In this document: piece by piece, positions 42,356 to 55,003 of the stretch | Position numbering within the stretch: the first letter of the stretch is position 1 | Layout of the letters: every line of letters starts with the position of its first letter | NCBI RefSeq assembly: GCF_010389155.1 | Contig: NC_057764.1 | Span: 16,182,001-16,246,000 of the forward strand | DNA length: 64,000 bases | Direction: 5' to 3' | Source of the DNA: Erigeron canadensis | Lineage: Eukaryota > Streptophyta > Magnoliopsida > Asterales > Asteraceae | Position numbers and translations under genes: made by a program | Notes under the pieces: model-generated | Databases searched by the model: none | The model's input: only the letters and a program-made list of their open reading frames with translations | What the model was told of the DNA's origin: nothing

Positions 42356-43735
42356 TGACAGTGTCTCTCAACAGGAACTTTGTAAAATGAGTCGTGTTGT
42401 ATTGTGTGTCAAATAGAGTCATAAAAAAAATAAAAAATCAGAAAAAAAAGAAAATAATAAAAAAGAGTAAGGTCACCGTATGAAAGACGATTAGACGTGA
42501 CGATACTTTAGCTTTTAAGCCTACTTAATTGTACTTTAATATTGCTTTGTTCAGTGACTCCGTTATATGATGTATCAATAGGCACAAAGTACCAAGGTTT
42601 CCTTATAATCTGAACTTAAATGTATACAAAGTTCTTATGGGAAACATATTCAGATTTATGGCTGAGAATGTCTGCTCTTTATTTAGAGTATGGTCCTTAA
42701 ATCTTACGAAAGATCTAGCATTGTAATTTTGTATATTTGGTCATTATATAAAAGGTATCGGGTACATACATAAGTGTGTATTGCTTTTTCGGATATGTAC
42801 TTGTGACAAGATATGCAAATATCTAATTAATCTTTTGAAAATTATGGAGCTAATGTGGCCTTTAAGATCCGGACAAGTAAGTCCTTGGGGTATCTTTGTA
42901 TACCTAGCCTACCTAAATATTCCAACTTGGGATAGGTTGTCAGAAAGTTCGCTACACGGGTCTCATCGAAAGTCACGGGTTTCCATAAGCGCTTTAAAAT
43001 GATGTCACAAATATACAAGTACATAGCATTATGCAATGCTGGGTATATTTCCGTACGATGAGTCAAGTTATGTCGCTCTGCGTGTGAGGAATCACCAACC
43101 TGTCACCGCTGACTTGATTCTTAAAAACCGTCTCCCTTTAGTTACTAAATGTCTTAATCTTAGTGCTTGTGTCGATTGTGGGAGTATATCTGAATGTGGG
43201 TCACTTAAGTTCGCAAACTTGATTAAGTGGCATATTAGGCAACTCGGGTTACATGGTGACTGTCCTTGACGAGGGTATGTCGAAAGTGTTACAAAACAAA
43301 AGGAAACGGGAAGTACCAAGTGTTTAAGAGGACAAATAGATTGGTAATCATCTTTGATCACTGTTCATAATTAATAATAAGATAATTATTTCTCATGTGG
43401 GCTTATGTAACATGCTAAGCTGATCTAATCAATACAGTACTTTAGCTCTTGTAACTATGTTATTCATTTATGTTCGTGTGTGTGTTATGTGTCTCGTAAA
43501 CTGTGTGTATGTTTATTTATATTTGTATTGTTTTAAATAAAGAGTTCCTATTGCACGAGAGACAGAGTCAGAATAGAATCTAGTTTCCAAGAGGACTCAA
43601 CTACGTTCTTATGGAATAGCGAATAAACGAGTAGGGTAGTTAAGCGATAGCGAAAGGATCATAAGCTAAAAGAAAGTTGTTTTTAACAAAGATATCGGTT
43701 TAAGGAAAAGAACACAGAGTTGTTGATTTCAATAA
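42356..43735 (+). other. Copia E spacer, first part
   Basis: An A-rich purine stretch (42420-42470, many AAAAAAG runs) follows pol. A 77-codon open frame at 43036-43269 has no recognised homology and I treat it as chance. Nothing else was recognised. Confidence 0.45.
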
Positions 43736-43741
43736 ACAAAT

Positions 43742-43980
43742 AGAAAGAAGATTTTCTTAAGAATGAACACAGAGTTGTTCATAGTTTTGAATTTTATCTT
43801 TGAAAGAAATGTTTCTATTCTTAGAAAGAAGATTTTCTTAAGAATGAACACAGAGTTGCTCATAGTTTTGAATTTGATCTTTAAAAGAACTGATTTGATC
43901 TTTAGAAGAAAGATTCTCAAAGAATGAATGGGGAGATGATTCATAGTTTGAGAATTATTCTTGAAAAGATGTTTGTTAAA
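43742..43980 (+). repeat. Three ~81-bp tandem units in Copia E spacer
   Basis: Units begin at 43742, 43823 and 43904. The first two are nearly identical (AGAAAGAAGATTTTCTTAAG.., CACAGAGTTG(T/C)TCATAG) and the third is diverged. Confidence 0.85.
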
Positions 43981-45370
43981 TCAAAAGGATTTGAAACTGA
44001 GATTTCAAATAATTGTGTTTAGAATCGAAAGTGCTTAACAGTGAATTGTAGACCTTAATGAGACTTAGGTTAATAATAGATTGTTAAGCAGATTCATGTA
44101 TTTTATCTTGCTGAATTATTCATTTCTTCTGATTGTATGTTATTACTTTCAGAAGATATGATGATTGTTTGTTGAGATGTGCAGGACAACGAACAGATGT
44201 TTTTAGTTTTGTAGGTTGTCAAGCAAGATCTCAGCATGGAAGCAAGAAACGACTAACACACAGGGTTGTGTAGGTCATTTATATTTTACATTTGGTATAA
44301 TTTTCTTATGCAGAAGTATAAGTGATTAAATTTCTGTTAAGTGATTTTACTGAGTTAAGATTAGTTAGCATCTTGAAATTAAATCAATATAAATTTGCAT
44401 GTAAATGGAAGACCTTAGGGTAGGTGATCCATAGATTTAAGTGAAAGACCTCAGGATAAGTTATTCATTATTACCTTAGAATAAAAAGACAGTGCTCTTA
44501 AGATTCTAAAGCTCTGATAAGTATCAATGGAACAATAAGACAGAGTTCTTAAGGTTCGATACTTTATAATTATTTTGTAGTTCTTAGACTAAGATAAGGT
44601 CATATGGGACTTATGACTTATAATAGTAAAAGAAGAACAAAATCTGGAGAAAAAAATGAAAAATGTAGTTCTAGATTAAGTCATTACTGATATGGTAATG
44701 AAAAAAATAAAGAAGAACATTTGTATTTTTATCTCTGTATGGTATGTTTTAGCTTGATTGTGCAGGTATTGGCACAAAGAAGCATAATATTTTTGTTTTA
44801 GAGACAAAGAATTGCTGTGAAACAGGAAGTTCCATGTTCCTAAAGTTTGAGCTTCAAATCTCAAAGTTTCTGGTTTTCATGATAGTCAACTAGTACAGGA
44901 TTGATTGTTGGAAATTCAACTCCTCTATCACATGTCGGTTATGCAAGGCGAGCAGAGACTCGGAATATGCTTAATACGGAGGGATTTATCATTGAGGGGG
45001 AGGACTACAACAAGCTTTGTGGATTAGTTGATTGTTATGAAGATACATAAAGTTTGAAGTTTGCTGTTTAAATCTGAAGTTTCAGGATATTAAGTTTGGG
45101 GCATGGCAATTAATTTGTTGTCTCGAAATTTTTTTTTATTATTCAGTGTATTTACAGAGAATTCAATCCAAAGGAAGGAATTGTGAGCAAAAGACTGAAG
45201 ATCGATAAGCAAAGCTAAGATCATCAGGTTATTAAAGGGATCATTGCTCTGACAAGGTTAATGCCAGACTTGCTCTGATACAGTTATTAACAAGATGATT
45301 ATAATAATGTTTATAATATTGTTAGTTGAAGATCTTATGGAAGATTATCATCTATGTATATTCAAACATA
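43981..45370 (+). other. Copia E spacer, second part
   Basis: AT-rich and without ORFs. A purine run TTGAGGGGGAGGAC near 44991-45004 resembles a PPT. Confidence 0.45.
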
Positions 45371-45379
45371 ATTCTTATG

Positions 45380-46060
45380 GAAATCCTTAGACATAGACTT
45401 AGTATGAATGTAGAAGGTTAAGGAAGACCTTAACATCGATATTAAGTAAATGTGAAAGGTTATGTGAACTTTGACATTGTGTGAATGTAGAAGACTATTA
45501 GGTCTTAGACATAGACATAATGGAATTTCACAAGTGGTTAAGTACTGACCTTTAGATATAGACAGTTTGTGAATGTAGAAGATTAATTAAAATCTTAGAC
45601 ATAGACTTACTGTGAATATAAAAGGTTATAATACAATCCTTAAACATCGACATAATGTAAGTGTAGAAGGTTAGATAAACCTTTGACATATACATAATGT
45701 GAATGTAGAGGTTATGTTAAATCCTTAGATATAGACTTAATGTACATGTTATATTCACATTAAGTGAATGTGAAAAGATTTACATTATTATATGCCTTAG
45801 ACATAGAAACATAATGTTTATTGTTTAAATGTGAATGGTTGATGTTATATATACCTTAGAAATAGATATTTTGTTTAAATTTGAAAGGTTTTTATAGGTA
45901 TAAACCTTAGAAATAGAAACGAATATATGAATGTGAAAGTTAAATTATACTTTAGACATGAGTATTATGTTTGAATATGAAAAGTGTTCAAAGATATTTT
46001 GAAACTTTAGATATAAAAACATATACTAATGTATAACACTTTTTACATACACTTATGTCA
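45380..46060 (+). repeat. ~10 diverged ~60-bp units with internal hairpins
   Basis: Units share CTTAGACATAGAC(T/A)TA.TGTGAATGTAGAAGGTTA. In many, the end of one unit and the start of the next pair, for example GGTTAAGG-AAGA-CCTTAAC, AAGATTAATTAAAATCTT and AAGGTTAGATAAACCTT. Confidence 0.75.
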
Positions 46061-46289
46061 TCATATAAAAAGTGGTTAAATATTGATTATTTAGGTCATA
46101 TAGTTATGAAATTATTTTTATAAGAATATGAAATTATAATCAATATGTTAAAGTGTATGAAATTTATATAATGTAAAGATATGTTATAAGAACTTCTACA
46201 ATTCATAATGTATATTTTGCTCTGATAATATGAAATTTGTATGATATAAAGGGATCCTATATCAAAAGAATTTCTATTGCTCTGATAAT

Positions 46290-46470
46290 TAATCATAGTT
46301 ATGAATTGAGGGGGAGTACATAAAAATGATTAATTATTCAAAACAACATCATAGTTATGTATCCCAGTCATAAATTGAGGGGAAGCACATAAGAATGATG
46401 GTAGTTATGTTGATTGATCATAGTTATACTCCTAGTCATAAAATTGAGGAGAAGTGTAAGAATGAAGAAT
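46290..46470 (+). repeat. Three PPT-like AATTGAGGGG(G/A)AG units
   Basis: TTGAGGGGGAGTAC (near 46306), TTGAGGGGAAGCAC (near 46375) and TTGAGGAGAAGTGT (near 46445) are each preceded by a CATAGTTAT- or AGTCATAAA-like stretch and followed by AAGAATGA. They lie about 70 bp apart. No LTR start follows them. Confidence 0.7.
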
Positions 46471-46789
46471 CAATTTTATAACTATGAATATGTTGTGAAA
46501 TTGTATGAATACGGTTGTCAATTTTACAAGTGGTAAATTAATTGCAAGTGGTACAGTAAGGGAAAGCTCGTTTCGAGATTGTTTAAGAAAGATTGATCAT
46601 GGAAAAGTTAAAGAATTTTTGTGTAAGTTTATTAACTTTTCAGGTTTAAGACGAAGATCAGGGAAAAGATGAATATTCGATGGCTACAGGTTTGGACATT
46701 TTAATTTTTCATATTTCCAGGAAGTTCGTAGTAAACGTTGATCAATTATTCAGAAACTTTGACGAAAAATGAAGTTTAAAGTGTTCAGG

Positions 46790-47525
46790 AGGTGAGATTA
46801 CGACCTCGTAATTGAAGATAGCAGAATACGACCTCTTAATTGGTCTATTAGGCTAAGTTTGATTACGACCTCGTAATTGGTGTGCTGGGTTGATCCAGAC
46901 CCATTCGGGTCAAGTGGGTATATAAACCAAATAATCCTAATCACGACCTCACAAATTAAATTTCAATTTTAGAGCATTACGACCCCGAAAAACCACTTTG
47001 CTACCCCGATTTTCATTCGATGCATACGATTAGATCCAAAGTTTTGAAGTGATACATTTGTGTTCATCTCGAAAAACCGAATCTAGGTATGCTATCTGAT
47101 CGTAATATAGTTATCCATGCAACAAGAAAACCAAGAAAAAGGGTTTCAAAATTTTCGAATTAGGATTCCATATTTTCTTCGATTTTTATGTTTTTTGGGT
47201 AAAAATAAGGGTTGGGGTAACTTAATCGCTTGAATACGAACGTATAGATACAATTTTTAGAAGTTTTGGTTGGGTAAATCGTGTTTTCGTTTTGGGGAAG
47301 ATGAACAATTGCGTCGACCTCGTATTTAGGGGTTTGCTAGCCCGGAAATACGACCTCGCAAACGTCAATTTATTTTGACTAGTTTGACTTTCGGAATACA
47401 AGTTGGATTTACGACCTGGACCAAATACGTGGCTAAAATGGAAATACGACCTCATATTTAGAATTTAGTTAACTGTATTTTGACCTTGAAATACGACCTC
47501 ATACAGGGATATGACCTCGTATTTT
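46790..47525 (+). repeat. TACGACCTCG word cluster upstream of the extra ORF
   Basis: About 12 copies are present, two of them full GATTACGACCTCGTAATT inverted repeats (near 46797 and 46861). The others lie near 46825, 46940, 46978, 47312, 47347, 47409, 47443, 47492 and 47512. This is the same word as in the Copia E LTR and leader. Confidence 0.85.
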
Positions 47526-47529
47526 GGAC

Positions 47530-47730
47530 TTAACAGATTTTCAAAAGTTTTATTCTTATAAAATATTTGAAAATGAGTTAATTTTTAATTTTAACTTAAT
47601 TACAGGGTTAATTTAAGTTACGTTAACAGATTTTCAAAAGTTTATCGTAATAAAAATTTGAAAATGAGTTAATGAATTGTATAACTAAATTACCGAGATA
47701 ATTTATTTATATGTTTTGATTGTAAATTAC
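47530..47730 (+). repeat. Duplicated 50-mer and ATTACCGAGATAATT units left of J
   Basis: AACAGATTTTCAAAAGTTT..TTTGAAAATGAGTTAAT occurs at about 47534-47583 and 47624-47675. ATTAC(A/C)(G/C)(G/A)G(T/A)TAATTTA-type units begin here and continue right of J (61444-61600). J's ATTAC duplication lies in this array. Confidence 0.75.
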
Positions 47731-49149
47731 TGATATGTCGTATTTTATGCTCATTTCTCATAGCTTAAAGTGGTTGATTAGTGAGGTTTACGAGTCGTTT
47801 TCGTATACAGTTGGTGCGTTTATGGTATTTGTTAGTGTTTCAGGTGGAAAACAGGTACCTAAGCGTTAATTTGAAGAAAACGAAGTTTCTGGAGCAAAAC
47901 GAGTGCTTACGGACGTTTTACGGGGCACGTAAGTGCGACGCAATGTAGTTATGCGCCGCAGTGATTATAGCCGAGGTTGAAACTGCTTCGCAGTTGAGCG
48001 AAACTGCGACGCAGTTAGGCTATATACGACAGAGTGCCAGTCAATGAAAGTCAAGTCAACAGAAAGGTCAAAGTTGAAACTGCGACGCAGTTTACCGCCG
48101 AATCTGCTAAATTTGGTCAGCATATAAATAGCTTGCAAAAATATTCCAAAAACCTATCTTTGGTATTCCAGACGATTTTGAGTCCTCTTTTTAGAGTTTT
48201 TCTCATATTTCATCAATTTAGGAGGATCTAAGGCTTTATTGGAATTATATCGTTATTCGTTTTCAATCCTTTGTATTCGGTAACAATGAATTCCTTCATT
48301 TTGATTTGTTATTTCATATTTAATATGAGTAGCTAATCGCCTTTTCATCCATCTTGATGGAGTGAGACATTATGTAGGATTGCGCAATATTTATTAATTC
48401 AAGTGATTTGATTTAACGTTTTGTCGAGATCTTAATCTATTAATTCTTTGTTATTCAATTATTGATTGCGGATAATTTGTATTCATTGCTTAGTGATGAC
48501 TAGGATTTGTGTATAAGTTATTTTGATTGCTTGGTTAGAAGCAATTGGTTCTATGACGGGTACGGTAAAGGGTAATTAATATTTGATAAGAATTAACGGG
48601 TTGATGGTTGGGTACAATCGATAGGCAAAATTGTTATCTGAAATAACCAAAACCATTGTTAAACTATAGAAGTTATAAAAAGGCGTCTCGGGGTACCGGT
48701 CCTAATAATGAAACTTGTTTATCCAAGAGAGTCGAACAAGTTGTTAACTTGACGGGTACGGGGTTGGCGATTAATTTGAGTCTCAATCATTTAATCACTA
48801 AATTCAATTTGAACTTCATCAAACGTGCAATCTCAACATTCTGTCGAGCGAAATCAAGATGGGTGACCTTTAAATTATTGTTTTCAACAACAAACTTCTC
48901 TTTCGATTAATCCTTCGGGATTATTAGCAAATTTTACTAACTACTTGCAAAGTGGCAATTCGGCCACAAAACCCCCATTTTACTTGAATCACTTAATAGT
49001 TACAATTACTTATAGAAGTCCTTGTGAACGATCTCGGCTTACCAGTTTTTACTATACTGCATGCGATCAGGTACACTGCCTGTGAGTGTGTAGTAGTCAG
49101 TCTTCCGGTAAATCGTGTTTATAAATTTAAACCTAGATTTCACACATCA
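47731..49149 (+). repeat. 5' LTR of Gypsy J
   Basis: It runs from TGATATGTCGTA to TTTCACACATCA, 1419 bp. A TATAAATA box lies at 48123-48130. ACTGCG.CGCAG words lie at about 47950-48092, just upstream of the box. It differs from the 3' LTR by substitutions and indels. Confidence 0.93.
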
Positions 49150-49156
49150 AGTTTTT

Positions 49157-49174
49157 TGGCGCCGCTGCCGGGGA
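49157..49174 (+). promoter_or_regulatory. Primer binding site of Gypsy J
   Basis: TGGCGCCGCTGCCGGGGA, 7 bp after the LTR, is the usual Athila/Tat-branch primer site, thought to pair with tRNA-Asp. Confidence 0.85.
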
Positions 49175-49345
49175 CTTAAATTAAGTAGTTGTTAGTTTTG
49201 TGATTCGATCCTTCCTTGCATTCATTTGTGAGGAAGTTATTTGTTTTTAATAGATAGATTTTATTTTTATTTTAGTTTTATTGTGTTAGTTTCTGGTGCG
49301 GTTAACGGTATTTCTTGTGGTGCGTGTGCAGGTGCTTTGTAGTTG

Positions 49346-51180
49346 ATGAACACAAGAGCCTCTGGTAGACCTTTTCTTAGTCCTCAATCTAATCCAGGGA
49401 AAGCCAGACGACGCTTACTTAGATCAAACAACACGGAGCCCTCAAACACCGACAACATAGATTCAGGTACCAAAAACCGTGATCACCCGGACGTAGATTT
49501 GGATCAACATTACTCAAAGAAAGGTTCAACGTCCGAGGTGCACTTAAGTTCTAAATTCTCCGAAGGTAGTGGTTTGTTCAAAACTGGTGATAGCTCAAAG
49601 GAAGAAGATAATCGGGATAAAACTCATCAACCGGATTTAACAGAAATACCTAGAGAAAATCTTCGAGTAACTCAACCAGTTAGAGCTAGGAGAATGGGTG
49701 ATCAAGAACCGGTAAACCCCAATAACCGTCTTTACGGTGACCGTAGGAGAAATGTCCCCACTAATAGGGGCACTCCTATTCGCCTTCCAACCACCGAAGT
49801 TAACTTTTCTCTTAAAGGAAGTCATTTGAAAAGTGTGGAGGAAGAGAAGTTTGATGGGGTAACTAATAATGATCCGTATGGGCATTTAGAGAGGTTCGAG
49901 AAGATTTGTAGGTTTTACCACTATGGCGCAAACCAAGATGATAATGTGAAGCTTGAGATTTTTCCACTCACTTTATGTGGAGGAGCTAAGGCATGGTTAA
50001 AGGAGCAACCGGATGATCTGTATACAACATGGGATGAGGTTCGTGTTGGGTTTATTGATGATTTCTATTCTATAAGGACTCAGAGACAGTTGGAGAATAA
50101 GATCCGGTCATTCACTCAAGATCAAGGGGAAGATGTAGTAGATGCTTGGAAACGATATAAGGAGATGATCAGGAATTGCCCAGGAAACAATCTAGACACA
50201 GAAGCAGTGGTAGAGATCTTCTATGATGGTTTGCTAAAGAGAACTCGAAGGGAATTAGCCGGGGCATTTGGAGGTAGTTTGAACAATGTGACCCCGGCTG
50301 AAGGTTACAAAATCTTAGATGATATGGCCAAGAAGTTTTCTGATCGCGAAGAGCTTGTAAGCAAGAGAACTAGTGGTAAGACTGTGGCGAAGTTGGAGAG
50401 TAGTGAAGAATCAAGCTTGGTTGCTGAAGTCAAAGCCCTCATAAAGCAGATGAACGAGAGGTTTGACAACCAAGATGTGAGATTCAAAAGCATTGAAAGG
50501 GATGTTAAGGTGATTGCTGATGGGTGTGACTACTGCGAGGACATGCATTATTCAGAGGATTGCCTAGATAAACCGGCACAAGAAGTTAACTATGTCCAGA
50601 ATCAGCAAGGGAACTTCAATCAGAGTACCGGTTATCAAAACCGGTCATCAGGTACTTCTTTTCCTTTATCAAATTTTAATGCTAATAATTCTGGTTTTAG
50701 TGGAAGCAGGTTTAGCAGGTTCAAAATCAGCAGAATGCGAATGCTGAATTGAGAGATATTATGAAGGATTTGGTAGGTGCTCAGAAAGCTACCAATGAGA
50801 AGATGGCCTCTCAATGGGATGCTATGACTACTAGGTTGGATGGATTGGCAAATAAGCTTGAGCAAAGTTCGAAGAGTACTCAAGCAACGTTTCAGGATAT
50901 TGAAGCCAAGCTTCAAAGGCTAGGAGCGTCGAACAGGCAGCCCAGTACTTTACCGACCAATACCCAACAGAATCCTAAGCCTCAGCTAGACAATCAAGGA
51001 TCTGGAACCAAATATAACCATCCAAACGCTAGGAATGAGCAAGTCAATGCTATCACAACAAGAGCAGGTAACACTTATGACTCTGCAAATGCTTTACCTA
51101 ATGTTGTTACTCCTCTTGTGCAGGTGAACCAGAAGGGACTGTTGATGAAGATATCGGGATGGAACCGAACCCGACCGTGA
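49346..51180 (+). pseudogene. gag of Gypsy J
   Basis: The ATG at 49346 opens MNTRASGRPFLSP. The gag core includes NDPYGHLERFEKICRFYH, LTLCGGAKAWLKEQP and RQLENKIRSFTQDQGEDVVDAWKRYKEM. A short knuckle, CDYCEDMHYSEDC (CX2CX3HX4C, the Athila form), lies at about 50528-50566. A frameshift near 50720 moves the frame (Ala/Gln-rich, coiled-coil-like ELRDIMKDLVGAQKATNEK) and another near 51140 joins the protease frame. The N-terminal 460 codons are uninterrupted. Confidence 0.9.
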
Positions 51181-52262
51181 AGATCCTGGCCGTTCCATCT
51201 AAGAATGTTGAGAAACCTACCGTTGAGACACCTCCGGTGAATCCCTACCAACCAAAGGTGTCGTTTCCTCAACGGTTGAAGCGGGGGAAGATCAAGGAGA
51301 ACTTTAAGAAGTTCGTTGAGTTAATTCAAAATGTTAACATTACTGTTCCGTTAGTTGATCTCCTTGCAGGAATGCCCAACTACGCTAAGTTTCTCAAAGA
51401 TCTTATTTTAGATAGGAAGAAGCTACAAGAAGACAAGACGGCAGTTATGAGTGCCGAGGTTTCTGCGATAATAAAGAACGAGATACCCCCTAAGCTTGAT
51501 GATCCATGGAGTTTTCTTATTTCTTGTTCTTTTGGTGTTGAGTTGTATAAAGCATTGGCCGATCTTGGAGCCAGCATTAATTTAATGCCTTACTCTGTTT
51601 ATAAAAAGTTATCTCTTGGTGCATTGACCCCGACCCGCATGAGCATTAGGCTTGCGGATAGATCATTCCAATATCCCATGGGGATAGCGGAAAATTTACA
51701 GATTAAAGTGGGTCATTTGATTTTCCCGGTCAATTTTGTTATTTTAGAAATGGAGGCGGACATTAATGTGCCTCTAATTTTAGGCCGACCATTCCTCATG
51801 ACCACGGATGCTATCATCCGGGTCAAGGCTAAAAAAATATCTCTAGGTGTCGGTGATGACCGGGTTGTTTTTAATGTAGATAAAGCTCTTAAGCATTCGT
51901 ACTCATGTGATGAATCTTGTTTCAGGATAGATGTGATCGAGGAGGAAGATGCTTTGGAAAAAGAGCTTATGGACTATTTGGATATGGAAGATGGACAAGT
52001 TGTGTTAGCTTGCAGTGAACAAGAGCATGAGTTGGTTGAAGAAATGATGCATGAAATCATGGCTCTTAGTGTTGATGAACTTCCACCGGAAGACAAATCC
52101 TTTGAAGAGATCAAAGTTGATAGAAGCATCCGAGTGCCTACATCGGTTGAGAGCCCTCCAACCGATTTGGAACTCAAGCCACTTCCGGATCATTTGGAGT
52201 ATGCATATTTAGAAGGTACATCTTTTCTCCCCGTTGTCATTTCATCTTCCTTGATGGAGGAT
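51159..52262 (+). pseudogene. Protease region of Gypsy J
   Basis: The aspartic protease segment ELYKALADLGASINLMPYSVYKKL holds the DLGAS active site of Athila-type enzymes, followed by VNFVILEMEADINVPLILGRPFL (the second conserved part). An acidic linker leads to a TAA at about 52263 in the same frame as RT. Open for 368 codons. It would mature gag-pol in a working copy. Confidence 0.88.
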
Positions 52263-52265
52263 TAA

Positions 52266-53317
52266 AAATCTAGGCTTATTACCGTGTTGAAGGCCCATAA
52301 AAAGGCCTTTGCATGGAAGATTTCCGATATTCCGGGTATAAGTCCAGAATTCTGTAAGCGCACAATTAATTTTGTTGATAATGTTAAACCTATTGTGCAA
52401 AGACAACGAAGATTGAATCCAAACATGAAGAATGTTTTTAAAAAAGAAGTTTTGAAGTTATTAAATGCGGGAATCATATTCCCCATCTCGGATAGTTCAT
52501 GGGTAAGTCCGGTACACTGTGTACCGAAGAAGGGTGGGATGACTGTTGTTTTAAATGACAAAAATGAATTAATTCCCAAAAGAACTGTCACGGGGTGGAG
52601 GGTATGTATTGACTATCGGAAACTAAATGATGCAACCCGCAAGGATCACTTCCCATTGCCCTTTATCGACCAAATGCTCGAACGGCTCGCCGGGAATGAG
52701 TATTTTTGTTTTTTGGACGGGTTTTCCGGATACTTCCAAATACCCATAGACCCGAAAGATCAAGAGAAGACCACCTTTACTTGTCCCTATGGCACTTATG
52801 CAGTATGCCATTCGGTCTTTGTAATTCACCGGGGACTTTCCAACGTTGCATGAATGCCATTTTTCAGGACATGATAGAAACCTCCATGGAAGTATTCATG
52901 GATGATTTTTCAGTTTTTGGTAGTTCATTTGAAAATTGTTTCAAAAGTCTTGACAAGATGTTGGAGAGGTGTGAACGGGCACACTTGGTCTTGAATTGGG
53001 AAAAATGTCACTTTATGGTCAAGGAGGGTATAGTTTTGGGACATAAAGTCTCTAAGGAAGAGTTAGAGGTTGATAAAGCTAAAATTGATGTGATAAGTAA
53101 GTTGCCTCCAACCACAAATGTTAAATCTGTTAGAAGCTTTCTTGGTCATGTGGGGTTTTACCATAGGTTTATAAAAGATTTCTCTAAAATCACCCGGCCT
53201 ATGACTAAGTTGTTAAAGAAAGATGTCCCATTTGTTTTTGATAAAGAGTGTCTTGAAGCTTTCAACTTGCTTAAGGAGAGATTGACCAATGCCCCCATTA
53301 TGACTCCACCCAATTGA
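52266..53317 (+). pseudogene. Reverse transcriptase of Gypsy J
   Basis: VLKAHKKAFAWKISDIPGI opens the domain. Core motifs are SPVHCVPKKGGM, TGWRVCIDYRKLN, FPLPFIDQMLERLAG and FLDGFSGYFQI. After a frameshift near 52795 come MPFGLCNSPGTFQRCM, the catalytic FMDDFSVFG, and LNWEKCHFMVKEGIVLGH. It closes with SFLGHVGFYHRFIKDFS. A TGA at 53315-53317 ends this piece, with RNase H following in the same frame. Confidence 0.92.
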
Positions 53318-53818
53318 TCTTTACCATTCAAGTTGATGTGTGACACTAGCGATTATGCCTTAGGGGCCGTTTTAGGCCAAAGGGAGGATAAGCATTTTCG
53401 CCCTATCTCGTATGCTAGCAAGACTTTAAACCCTGCCCAACAGAACTACACTGTTACTGAAAAATAGTTGTTGGCGGTTGTGTATGTTGTTGATAAATTT
53501 CGTCCCTACTTGGTCCTTAACAAGACCATTGTTTATACTGATCATTCTGCCTTGAGGTACTTGTTCTCGAAACAAGATGCCAAGCCCCGTCTAATTCGTT
53601 GGGTCTTGCTTTTGCAAGAATTCGACATTGAAATTAAAGATAAAAAGGGGGCTGAGAATGTGGCAGCTAACCATCTTAGTAGGCTCGAAAATCCTCACCG
53701 TGAGGAGTTACAAGAGCATGATATTAATGATGATTTTCCTGATGAGTTTTTGATGAAGATTGAAACAGGACCTTGGTTCGCCGATATTGCTAACTATCTT
53801 AGTTCAAGTGCAATCTAG
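53318..53818 (+). pseudogene. RNase H of Gypsy J
   Basis: MCDTSDYALGAVLGQ, FRPISYASKTLNPAQQNYTVTEK, a TAG at 53465-53467, then [31 protein letters not shown] and [11 protein letters not shown] are the Gypsy RNase H order. The SDYA and TDH catalytic positions are kept. In-frame stops lie at 53465 and 53816. Confidence 0.9.
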
Positions 53819-53824
53819 GAAGAT

Positions 53825-55003
53825 ATGTCAAAGCAAGAACGGAGGAAACTTTTTACCGAGGCTAAACATTACTTTTGGGAAAACCCATTTTTGTTTAAAA
53901 TATGTGCAGATGGGATGATAAGGAGGTGTGTGGCAGATGATGAAACACGCCAGATTCTTGATGCTTGTCACCATGGGCCAACCGGTGGACATTATGGAGC
54001 GTCAGTCACCGGTAAGAAAGTATATAATGCTGGATTCTTTTGGCCAACCGTGTTCAAGGAAGCACAAACTTTGGTAGAGGTTTGTGATGTGTGTCAGCGA
54101 CAAAGTAATATTTCCAAACGTGATGAAATGCCTCAAAACTTTTTTCTGGTATGTGAAGTTTTTGATGTTTGGGGCATAGACTTTATGGGACCTTTTCTCC
54201 CATCGAATAGGAATTTGTATATCCTTGTTGCTGTTGATTATGTTTCAAAGTGGGCCGAGGCGAAAGCCTTGCCAACGAATGACACACGTGATGTCATTCA
54301 TTTTCTGAAAAAGCTTTTATGTAGGTTTGGAGTGCCCAAGGCCTTAATCAGTGACCGCGGAAGCCACTTCGCGAATCACCAAGTCGCTAAGGTGCTAAAG
54401 AGGTACGGTGTCAACCACCGTTTTTCAACCTCATATCACCCACAAACGAGTGGCCAAGTTGAAAACACGAATCGGGCATTAAAAAGAATTCTTGAGAAAA
54501 CCGTAGGAGATAACCCGAAGTCTTGGTCCACCAAGCTTGATGATGCTCTATGGGCATTTAGGACCGCCTACAAGACACCGATTGGGACAACCCCATTCCG
54601 GTTGCTTTATGGCAAGACTTGTCATCTTCCTATTGAAATTGAGCATAAGGTCTATTGGGTGCTCAAGAATTGCAACATGGACCTAGTTGAAGCCGGTGAG
54701 TTGAGATCGATGCAACTAAATGAACTAGATGAACTTAGGTTGTATGCGTATGATAACTCTTTGTTGTATAAGGAACGAACAAAAGTTTGGCATGACCGTA
54801 GGCTTAGGAAAAAGGATTTTAAAGCCGGTGATAAAGTCTTGTTGTTCCTTTCTAAGTACAAGTTTAAACAACCCAAGTTGACGTCTAGGTGGACCGGCCC
54901 TTTTGTGATCAAACATGTGTATCCGTCTGGTTATATGGAATTGTTTAAATCGGATGGTACTTCGTTTATTGTAAATGGTCACAGGTTGAAGTTATATCAT
55001 TAA
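53825..55003 (+). pseudogene. Integrase of Gypsy J
   Basis: The H2C2 zinc region ([19 protein letters not shown]) is followed by the D-D-E core: [18 protein letters not shown] and [15 protein letters not shown], with all three residues present. The C-terminal region has [38 protein letters not shown] and [16 protein letters not shown]. The frame is intact for 392 codons, the best-kept ORF of the element. It shares its frame with the RT/RNase H segment, which is separated only by stops. Confidence 0.93.

Noticed and set aside
43036..43269. 77-codon open frame after Copia E pol
   Set aside because: No recognised motif, isolated, and in a spacer full of stops; the length is within chance expectation.
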